Virus record (IMG/VR): IMGVR_UViG_3300028550_001223
Span: 1 to 24,465 of that record
Length of the DNA: 24,465 nt
Reading direction: 5' to 3' (one strand)
Source: a virus
The number at the start of each line of letters is the position of its first letter. Position 1 is the stretch's first letter. The translations under genes were made by a program, and so were the position numbers. The notes beneath the pieces were generated by a model. The model was given only the letters and a program-made list of their open reading frames with translations. It did no database searches and was not told the DNA's origin. Below, one piece after another: positions 1 to 6,166 of this stretch.

Positions 1-55
1 CACTACCCTCTGCTTTTTTTGGTCTTTCTATACGGAACCCGAAAAGTTCAGCCAT
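1..55 (-). CDS. gp20: Portal vertex protein gp20, N-terminal 18 codons (cut by window edge)
   Basis: The portal is the dodecameric ring at the packaging vertex through which gp17 pumps DNA and to which the neck and tail attach. Only the start is present. ATG at 55-53 on the minus strand opens a frame reading MAELFGFRIERPKKAEGS that stays open to the left edge. An AGGAG ribosome binding site at 69-65 lies 9 bases upstream. The 'M-A-x-L-F-G-F-x-I' start resembles portal proteins of marine T4-like phages, and the position directly after gp19 is the T4 order 18-19-20. The identity rests on this short start and on synteny; the rest of the protein lies outside the window. Confidence 0.8.
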   Translation of the reverse strand, partial: MAELFGFRIERPKKAEGS

Positions 56-90
56 TCTATATTTCTCCTACGTTCTATTTAGTAGGTAAA

Positions 91-624
91 TTAGAACGAT
101 ACTCCAGAAGGTTCAAAGTGCTGATATCTCCAAGTAACTTCAAAAGTTTCAATTTCCGTTGCCTCTGCATTTGTTAATTCTATAGTACCAACTGTTAATG
201 GATAAGCTGCTCTGAAAATATAACTTTTCAAAACAGTTTCATCACGATCCAACTGTTCTACAGTCAAATCAGTTTGATAATCAGCAGGGGCAACAACACC
301 AGTATTATTTGCATAATCGTTGATACCATTCTGCCATCTTTCCATTGCATTTCTAATCATGAAATCAGTATCATTCATGAAGGTAGTAGTCCATGCTTCG
401 GGAGCAGGCCTATCACCAGATACATAAATATTTCTTCCACGAAAGGGAATAGCAATTTCACCCAATGTAGAAGCTGGTAAGTTAGAAGCAGTTACTAGAA
501 ATGAAGCTCTACGAACGTCAAGTCCAATTGCAATGCCAGGTGGGGAAGTAATAGTAACCCTGTATTGGTTGGCTCTTGCACCACCACCGATTAAGTTTGC
601 TTTAAAGTCATCTATATTAGCCAT
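91..624 (-). CDS. gp19: Tail tube protein gp19
   Basis: It polymerises into the hexameric inner tube of the contractile tail through which DNA passes, and it is surrounded by gp18. The 177 residues are close to T4 gp19 (163). Residues 59-85 hold the family signature (R-x-I-x-V-x-G-D-R, then W-T-x-x-x-M-N-D), matching the T4 'INVAGDR...W..T.MND' stretch, and the C-terminus keeps E-I-x-T-F-E-V-T as in T4. The start ATG is 2 bases after the gp18 stop and is served by an AGGAGG at 636-631, inside the last codons of gp18, so translation is probably coupled. No promoter motif lies in front, so it is presumably read with gp18. The Arg-rich N-terminal region (about residues 16-40) is longer than in T4. 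Confidence 0.96.
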   Translation of the reverse strand: MANIDDFKANLIGGGARANQYRVTITSPPGIAIGLDVRRASFLVTASNLPASTLGEIAIPFRGRNIYVSGDRPAPEAWTTTFMNDTDFMIRNAMERWQNGINDYANNTGVVAPADYQTDLTVEQLDRDETVLKSYIFRAAYPLTVGTIELTNAEATEIETFEVTWRYQHFEPSGVSF

Positions 625-626
625 GA

Positions 627-2837
627 TTAACCTCCTACCTCACTAAAGGCAACCCCAGTTCGAGTTGCAATAAAGTTTAGGGTAATGAAGTTGATAGAAC
701 GAGCTGGTTTGATGTAAATATCACCAATAAACTCGTTACGGTCAATAACTTCACCAGTATTATTTGTACCGTCAGCGACTACCTTAAAGTCTGTGATACC
801 TCGGCGACCTTGAACATCTCGTAAGAAAGGTTCTACTAAGTTACGGAACTGAGCCCGTGTAAACTCATCGTTAAATTCGAAGAGTTGAAACTTAGATGCG
901 GTTGCAATTGCTTTCTCAAGAACTAAGAACAATCTACGCACGTTAATACGATCAAATGCACTTGGTTTTGCAAGAGCAGTCTTATCACCAAACAGAACCA
1001 CACCTTGGCCTGGGAAATTGATAACAGGATTAACTCTAAAGCGATATAACTGATCTCTTTCACCTTGAGATGGATTATAAGATAGTTTAATTGCACCACG
1101 AATATTTCCACGATTAAATCCAGCAGGAGAGAACCAAGGATCTGCAACACCATCAGTATGAGCACAAAGACCAGCAATGTCACCATTAAGAGGAACATGA
1201 CGAAATACATCAGTATATTTGTCGTACATATATTTGTAACCACTATCAAACACCACATAAGAAGAAGATGGGCATAACTCAAATGCTTCTGTTACATTTG
1301 ATGTCTGTGTAGTTGAATTTGCAATACCAACTGTTGCAGAACGAAACGGAGAAACAAATGCAACACAGTCTTTACGACTTTCCACTAGATCAGTAAGCAT
1401 TGTTACATGAGTATCTTGTCCAGCAGCACTATCAGTAACAGCAGAACTAGGCCCACCAAGAATTAAATTTACATCCACTCCTTCAGAGTCAGCAAATTTA
1501 TCATAAGCAAGTGCTAATTCACCAGCAGTAACAGCATAATCATCTGTCCCGCCTGTTAAAGAAACAGTAGTAATAGGAATTACTGATGTATATGCAGTTG
1601 CAGTATCCGTACCCCAGTTAGTACCAGCAGCAATATGATCACCCCAATAAACAAATGAGGATTGATTATATATTTTTGTTGGATAATAAATACTATCTCC
1701 TTGAGGGGATTTAGCAGCAGAATTTTTTGATAAGTTAGAGTAAGTCTCTATAACAGCATTAACTCTTTGACCAGCAACATCTACATCAGCCCCAGTAAGA
1801 AGTCCAGTTGTATCAAATAATACAATATGCAATTCATCACCAGTTCCACGACCATTTATTCTGTTGTAATCAGATTGACCTGGAGGAGAACTGAATAGGT
1901 CTGCAAATCTCCAACGTCTTGTTATAAATGAATTGTCAGGAATAATACTTTGAAGACCACCTTCATTAGCATCATCTTTTAAACGAATAGACAATACTTC
2001 ACCAGAAATACTAGTAACTTCATATTGAGTGTCACCATCTTCAACAGATGCATAAGGAGATAATGCTAACACAACATTGTCTGCAACCGTAATTGGTTTG
2101 TCTAGAATAAGGTTATTTTGATCAGTAACTGTTTTAATTTTTACTATTTCAGTAATACCAGCACCAATAACACGTTGACCAATAGCAGCAGTACCAGAGT
2201 TACCGTCAACTACAAGGTTAATAGTAGCAACTGAAATTGCACCATTAACAATAGCAGTAACAGAGTTTTGTGTATGAAACTTAATCATATCTCCAACTTG
2301 GAAAGCAAAACCAGATTCATCAGCATCATCAACTGTAATTGATGTATCGCCAACTGCTTTAGCCCCGTTAACTAAGTTGTTAGTACCTAAGTCTTGCTCA
2401 TAAGCTTGTGCAGAAGGACATACTTCAACACCAACTGAGTTACCAAAAATACCAGCAGTTCTTGCAATCCAATCATTTGTTGTACTTTGACCATCACCTG
2501 TTTCTGCATAAAAATCTGTCAAGTAGTGATCAGTATCACGAACCAATATACCACTAGATTCACCCGCATTAAGAATGGCAGATTCTGCACGAACCACCTT
2601 GAGTGTGTTACTATATTTTAGAAAGTTAGAAGCAGTAAACCAAAATTCAAAATTATCTGAATTAGGTTTACCAAAATTATTAAGGAGGTCAGCTTCGGAG
2701 GTAATTGTAACTATAGAAGACACATCGCCCTTCTCAAATGGGCCTGCAATTGCACCAATTGTGGTGTCAACTGATGGTACTACATTAGTTAAATCAATCT
2801 CTTTGACATGAACGCCAGGAGAAACTAGAAAAGACAT
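627..2837 (-). CDS. gp18: Contractile tail sheath protein gp18
   Basis: It forms the outer sheath that contracts to drive the tube through the host envelope. The N-terminus (M-S-F-L-V-S-P-G-V-H-V-K-E-I-D) and the C-terminal domain are diagnostic. Residues 660-736 include R-D-V-Q-G-R-R-G-I-T-D-F, I-D-R-N-E-F-I-G and I-K-P-A-R-S-I-N-F-I-T-L-N-F, nearly the T4 gp18 text. At 736 aa it is longer than T4 gp18 (659). Part of the excess is a module at about residues 197-260 that recurs in the 2220-aa baseplate protein of this window. This region lies in the middle of the chain, where sheath proteins carry variable surface domains. The start has AAGGAG at 2851-2846 with 8-base spacing, and a TATAAATA late promoter at 2892-2885. 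It heads the 18-19-20 unit. Confidence 0.97.
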   Translation of the reverse strand: MSFLVSPGVHVKEIDLTNVVPSVDTTIGAIAGPFEKGDVSSIVTITSEADLLNNFGKPNSDNFEFWFTASNFLKYSNTLKVVRAESAILNAGESSGILVRDTDHYLTDFYAETGDGQSTTNDWIARTAGIFGNSVGVEVCPSAQAYEQDLGTNNLVNGAKAVGDTSITVDDADESGFAFQVGDMIKFHTQNSVTAIVNGAISVATINLVVDGNSGTAAIGQRVIGAGITEIVKIKTVTDQNNLILDKPITVADNVVLALSPYASVEDGDTQYEVTSISGEVLSIRLKDDANEGGLQSIIPDNSFITRRWRFADLFSSPPGQSDYNRINGRGTGDELHIVLFDTTGLLTGADVDVAGQRVNAVIETYSNLSKNSAAKSPQGDSIYYPTKIYNQSSFVYWGDHIAAGTNWGTDTATAYTSVIPITTVSLTGGTDDYAVTAGELALAYDKFADSEGVDVNLILGGPSSAVTDSAAGQDTHVTMLTDLVESRKDCVAFVSPFRSATVGIANSTTQTSNVTEAFELCPSSSYVVFDSGYKYMYDKYTDVFRHVPLNGDIAGLCAHTDGVADPWFSPAGFNRGNIRGAIKLSYNPSQGERDQLYRFRVNPVINFPGQGVVLFGDKTALAKPSAFDRINVRRLFLVLEKAIATASKFQLFEFNDEFTRAQFRNLVEPFLRDVQGRRGITDFKVVADGTNNTGEVIDRNEFIGDIYIKPARSINFITLNFIATRTGVAFSEVGG
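631..636 (-). promoter_or_regulatory. Ribosome binding site of gp19 inside the end of gp18
   Basis: AGGAGG on the minus strand, 6 bases before the gp19 ATG. The bases are part of the Val-Gly-Gly codons that end gp18, followed by TAA and then TC before the ATG. Tube translation is therefore likely coupled to sheath translation. Confidence 0.75.
2058..2249 (-). repeat. Module of about 63 residues in gp18, shared with the 2220-aa protein (copy 1)
   Basis: Encodes gp18 residues about 197-260, starting V-N-G-A-I-S, then L-V-V-D-G-N-x-G-T, T-V-T-x-Q-N and ending D-N-V-V-L. The same ordered signature occurs in the 2220-aa protein at 15137-15324. Roughly half of the aligned residues are identical by eye, with a one-residue length difference. 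It looks like an inserted beta-rich surface module and not part of the sheath core. Confidence 0.7.
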
Positions 2838-2884
2838 AAATTGTACTCCTTATCTTTAAGAGTTGGTTATTTTGTTTACACAGA

Positions 2885-2892
2885 TATTTATA
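2885..2892 (-). promoter_or_regulatory. T4-type late promoter for gp18-gp19-gp20
   Basis: TATAAATA on the minus strand, the exact T4 late (gp55-dependent) -10 element, 47 bases before the gp18 start. T4 late promoters have no -35 element, so this octamer is the main recognisable part. It lies back to back with a plus-strand copy at 2936-2943. Confidence 0.8.
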
Positions 2893-2935
2893 AAAAAACA
2901 AACTTAGAAAAACATTTTTTATAAGTGTTATAACA

Positions 2936-2943
2936 TATAAATA
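2936..2943 (+). promoter_or_regulatory. Divergent T4-type late promoter in front of the HNH-like gene
   Basis: TATAAATA on the plus strand, with its last base 5 bases before the ATG at 2949. T4 late transcripts start a few bases after this octamer, so initiation would fall at or next to the start codon and give a leaderless or nearly leaderless mRNA. Three other plus-strand copies occur inside minus-strand genes and look like chance, so this one is supported mainly by its position. A TTATAA-GTG-TTATAA inverted repeat (2919-2933) lies just upstream. Confidence 0.55.
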
Positions 2944-2948
2944 ATAAT

Positions 2949-3251
2949 ATGGTAAATGCACATTATGAAAAGTATAAAGACACAATTAAAAAGGTAGCTC
3001 GTAGAAACTATCGTAAAAGAATCATTCTATTGAATGAAAATCTAGCAGATAAGTCTTGTAAACATTGTGGCGAAAGCGAAACTGTGTGTTTAAAATACTA
3101 TCCTCATGATTCAGAAATACGAAAAATAACAAAAAGAGTTGGTACTAATCCTAAGAGTAGAAAGGAAATATTCTCTCTTATCGATGAAAGTATTATATTA
3201 TGTACTAATTGTTGGATTAAAGTTGATAATGATTTATTAGAATTTATATAA
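2949..3251 (+). CDS. Degenerate HNH-endonuclease-like zinc-binding protein (100 aa)
   Basis: This is the only gene on the plus strand. The 100-aa product has a basic N-terminal helix region (KDTIKKVARRNYRKR) and two CxxC pairs, C37-x2-C40 and C85-x2-C88, spaced as in small HNH proteins. In that family the first pair is followed by an F-H-H-x-D segment and the second lies in L-C-x-N-C-H. Here the first segment reads Y-Y-P-H-D (residues 50-54), the second L-C-T-N-C-W (84-89), and the usual last His is Asp93. The zinc scaffold is kept but catalytic His positions are replaced or shifted, so activity is doubtful. An in-frame stop at 2931 precedes the ATG, and no Shine-Dalgarno sequence is visible. 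The gene ends 2 bases from the convergent gp17 stop. It may be a homing-endonuclease relic or a repurposed nucleic-acid-binding protein. Confidence 0.7.
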   Translation: MVNAHYEKYKDTIKKVARRNYRKRIILLNENLADKSCKHCGESETVCLKYYPHDSEIRKITKRVGTNPKSRKEIFSLIDESIILCTNCWIKVDNDLLEFI

Positions 3252-3253
3252 TA

Positions 3254-4897
3254 TTACCAATCTGAACCATAATCTCTCACTACTGCCGCCCACTTTGTAC
3301 CATATTCATCTACCATATTTCCTATATTTTCATCTTCCAATCCATTAACCACGAAACCAAAAGGTGCCATATCCTGTTCTAATGCATTTTGTTGCTCTTG
3401 CAACATTGTCAAACGTACATCACTATCAGTTAATTCTTTGAAATATTGTTGATCTGTTACCCATGCAAATATAAACAAACACGCAACTAGATCATCATTA
3501 CACCCATCATCAGCTTCATATGACGAACCTTTTACAATAAATGTAGATAACTCTCTAATAATATCTAAATCTTCTACAATAAGTTTATTATCTTCAATTA
3601 ATTGTTTAAGATTAGAACAACCTATTTTTTTAACAGCTTTAGTGGTTCTTACCCCTAATTGAGCTTTACCCCCGCTGAATCCCCCTCCAAGCACCTGACC
3701 TGACCTCCCACGCATAGAAGCCATAATTAGGTTGTCATACTCCAGATCAAAATGTATAGTGTTTGCAACCTGTTCACCAATATCATTTACCTCTATAAGA
3801 ACAAAGGCTTGGTTGTATGCGCGAGCAACGTCATAAATTTTTGCTGGAAAAAGAAGAGGTTTTACTTCGTTGTCTCTATATTTTGCGACTACCATATAGG
3901 GCATTTGTGATACATCAACCACAATAAATGCAGAGTAGTCATTCTGTGTTCCTCTAGCAACGTCAGCAGTAATCACATATGTATGTCCCTCTTGTGGTGA
4001 AATATGTAAATCAAATCCTGCATTTGATTGTATAGGTTCTCTATAAGGTAATACTTTAAGTTTTTGTGAAGATATTAGAGTATTAATAGAACCAAGAAAC
4101 TCACACTCAAACTCTGTTTGAAATTGTTGTAGTGAAGTATTTTTTATAGTTTCTTTTTTCCATTCCTCATCCCGACCAGGAATTTCACTCCAATGAACCT
4201 CAATAGGAACATAAGTGTTACGACCTTCCTCTGCATCTACCCATAACTTGTAGAACATATTCATGCCATGTGGAGTGGAAACAATCATTACCTTGGTTGT
4301 TTTACCAGAGGAGATAGTAGGATATACTGAGGAGAAGAACTGTTCAGCTACGTTTGCTGGAACGTAAGCAAACTCATCAAGAAAAATAATATTGTAAGAC
4401 CCACCTCTAACAGCAGAAGCACTAGTAGAACTAGCAAGAATTTTACTTCCATTTTCTAACTCTAGAGAACCTTTGTTCCAACTCATTACTCCTTGTTGTA
4501 ACCATTTTGGTAAGTGTTCATAAGCAAGTTGAAGTCTGCCAAGTAAATCTCTTGCGGTTGCAGCTTTGTTTGCAAGAATTGCAACATTAACTGAATCATT
4601 AAAAATAACGTAGTGCAGCAAGTAAGAAATGATTGTAGTAGATTTACCAGACTGTCTTGGTAGTTTACAAATAGTGAAACGATTACTATGAAACGTACCT
4701 ATCATTTCCTTTTGAAAATCATAAAGATCAAAAGGAACAAGACCTTCATCTAGAGAAACAATTTTTATATAGTTTTTGATAAAATAGATAGGGTCTTTCA
4801 TACATAAAGAAAATTCCTCGACCTGTTCCTTTGTCCATTCTTGTTGGACGTTGGCCCTTTTAAGGTTAGGGTTTCCTAAATATACGCCTTCACTCAT
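3254..4897 (-). CDS. gp17: Terminase large subunit gp17 (packaging ATPase and nuclease)
   Basis: It is the motor ATPase that docks on the portal, translocates DNA into the head and cuts concatemers. The 547 aa compare with 610 in T4. ATPase domain: a Q-motif-like F-x-x-Q-K-E-M near residue 61, Walker A P-R-Q-S-G-K-S-T (80-87), Walker B I-F-L-D-E (171-175, catalytic E175) and coupling motif S-T-P-H-G (207-211). RNase H-like nuclease domain: acidic residues in A-D-V-A-R-G (D312), I-E-V-N (E369) and N-D-D-L-V (D468/D469), aligning with T4 D401, E458 and D542. All catalytic positions appear intact. The start overlaps the end of gp16 by 8 bases (ATGAGTGA). The stop is 2 bases from the end of the convergent HNH-like gene, with no visible terminator between them. 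Confidence 0.98.
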   Translation of the reverse strand: MSEGVYLGNPNLKRANVQQEWTKEQVEEFSLCMKDPIYFIKNYIKIVSLDEGLVPFDLYDFQKEMIGTFHSNRFTICKLPRQSGKSTTIISYLLHYVIFNDSVNVAILANKAATARDLLGRLQLAYEHLPKWLQQGVMSWNKGSLELENGSKILASSTSASAVRGGSYNIIFLDEFAYVPANVAEQFFSSVYPTISSGKTTKVMIVSTPHGMNMFYKLWVDAEEGRNTYVPIEVHWSEIPGRDEEWKKETIKNTSLQQFQTEFECEFLGSINTLISSQKLKVLPYREPIQSNAGFDLHISPQEGHTYVITADVARGTQNDYSAFIVVDVSQMPYMVVAKYRDNEVKPLLFPAKIYDVARAYNQAFVLIEVNDIGEQVANTIHFDLEYDNLIMASMRGRSGQVLGGGFSGGKAQLGVRTTKAVKKIGCSNLKQLIEDNKLIVEDLDIIRELSTFIVKGSSYEADDGCNDDLVACLFIFAWVTDQQYFKELTDSDVRLTMLQEQQNALEQDMAPFGFVVNGLEDENIGNMVDEYGTKWAAVVRDYGSDW

Positions 4898-5330
4898 TAT
4901 TTTTACCTTTAATAAGTTTTTGTAATTCAGCAGTTGATCCTACAAACAGTGCGTTAGTAACATTTTTAGGAGCAGTGTTTGGAACTTCTTTAAGTCTCTT
5001 CATCTTCTCTTGAAGATCACCTAGTTTTTCAGCAACTTCTGCAACCTGTTTGATAAGATTTCCTGCAACCTCATACCCTCTTGGATGTTCACCTTCCTTT
5101 GCAAGCTCAAGTATTCCATCAATCGCAGTAGAACCCTTCTCAACTAAAGTATTAAAAGTATCTCTTTGAGTACGATAATCTTTTTCAATATCATCCTCTT
5201 CAAGATTATTTTCAATTATTATTGGTAAAGTTTCAGATGTATCTTTATAGTTACAGGGTTCTGATTGTAATGTTTTAATATTACCAGCAACCCCAAGAGC
5301 TTTACTTAGTTCTTTAAGGGGATCAGACAT
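4890..5330 (-). CDS. gp16: Terminase small subunit gp16
   Basis: It forms the ring that regulates gp17 and helps recognise DNA for packaging initiation. The 146 aa compare with 164 in T4. Residues 51-115 form a predicted helical, coiled-coil-rich core whose text (I-L-E-L-A-K-E-G-E-H-P-R-x-Y-E-V-A-G, then L-x-D-L-Q) is highly conserved among T4-like gp16 proteins. The C-terminal N-A-L-F-V-G-S-T-A-E-L-Q-K-L-I (about 126-140) is the other family hallmark. The N-terminal part is short and acidic. Its ATG shares the final A of the gp15 stop (TAATG), and its end overlaps gp17 by 8 bases, giving a tightly coupled 15-16-17 unit. Confidence 0.95.
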   Translation of the reverse strand: MSDPLKELSKALGVAGNIKTLQSEPCNYKDTSETLPIIIENNLEEDDIEKDYRTQRDTFNTLVEKGSTAIDGILELAKEGEHPRGYEVAGNLIKQVAEVAEKLGDLQEKMKRLKEVPNTAPKNVTNALFVGSTAELQKLIKGKNNE

Positions 5331-6136
5331 TATGTATCTACATCTGTACCTGTTACTGGATCAAAAACCTTTGCATCCTCAAAGAATGAAGTGGTTTCAT
5401 TAAAACCAAAATCATCACTTGCCTTAGAATTAGCAGGAGTAGGAGTAACCGTATACCTTTGTTCACGTTTAGGTGCTTTATCGGGCAAGTCAGTATACTG
5501 ATCAACTTGTACAGTTTTGATAACAGACTGAGAAGTAACAGGGCCATATAGATAAAACTTTGCAGTAAAATCTAAGGTATAAATTAAAGCCCTTCTAGTT
5601 TCAAAATCTCCCTGATAATTATCCTCGTAAGATACACCATTCAACACGATAGGAACATCTCTTTTAATTCCCATATCTGCCATATCATTAATTGTAAGAG
5701 TATAGTCTGGTTGAAAGAATGGAAGAATTTGTTCAATAATCTGTAGAGAGTCATCAGATTCTTTTGCCATAACATATAACTGTATATTCAGATTATACGG
5801 TACTGGCATATATTGAGAATCTAGACGATCATCATTTTTACCCTTAACCTTTTTAAATTTCTGCACTCTATTGAGTTTTCTATTAGGATCATAAGATAGA
5901 TTTTGTATTTCAAAACCAATACGTGGAAGAGTAATAGCAACTGTCTTTGATAGATCAGCATCTTCATTTAAACGAGTAAGCCATTTCTGTCTTGGCCCGT
6001 AAGCAAGAGGAACTTTCATTGATTGCTTTATATTACCATTATTGTCCTTACGAACTAATGATATATTATTAAAAGTTGTTCCAAAAGCAACAATAACTTT
6101 TCTTATGCTTTCATGATAGAATTGTTGACCTAACAT
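5330..6136 (-). CDS. gp15: Tail completion and sheath stabiliser protein gp15
   Basis: It forms the hexameric terminator ring that caps tube and sheath and joins the tail to the neck (gp13/gp14). The 268 aa match T4 gp15 (272). Conserved stretches line up in order: V-P-L-A-Y-G-P-R-Q-K-W-L (42-53), L-P-R-I-G-F-E-I-Q-N-L-S-Y (70-82) and I-I-E-Q-I-L-P-F-F-Q-P (133-143; T4 I-V-E-Q-I-L-P-Y-F-Q-P). The polar C-terminal tail is variable, as in relatives. GGGAG at 6149-6145 is 8 bases from the ATG. A one-mismatch late promoter (CATAAATA) overlaps the stop of the upstream fibre gene. The end overlaps gp16 (TAATG). Confidence 0.96.
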   Translation of the reverse strand: MLGQQFYHESIRKVIVAFGTTFNNISLVRKDNNGNIKQSMKVPLAYGPRQKWLTRLNEDADLSKTVAITLPRIGFEIQNLSYDPNRKLNRVQKFKKVKGKNDDRLDSQYMPVPYNLNIQLYVMAKESDDSLQIIEQILPFFQPDYTLTINDMADMGIKRDVPIVLNGVSYEDNYQGDFETRRALIYTLDFTAKFYLYGPVTSQSVIKTVQVDQYTDLPDKAPKREQRYTVTPTPANSKASDDFGFNETTSFFEDAKVFDPVTGTDVDT

Positions 6137-6158
6137 TACGAATACTCCCTATTCACTA

Positions 6159-6166
6159 TATTTATG
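6159..6166 (-). promoter_or_regulatory. Possible weak late promoter before gp15
   Basis: CATAAATA on the minus strand, one mismatch from TATAAATA, 22 bases upstream of gp15 and overlapping the TAA stop of the 582-aa fibre gene. The 25-base gap otherwise holds only the gp15 ribosome binding site. Confidence 0.4.

Noticed and set aside
2794-2985. 63-codon minus-strand open frame across the gp18 promoter region
   Set aside because: It overlaps the late promoter, the gp18 start and the HNH-like gene. It is AT-rich read-through with no ribosome binding site or recognisable protein.
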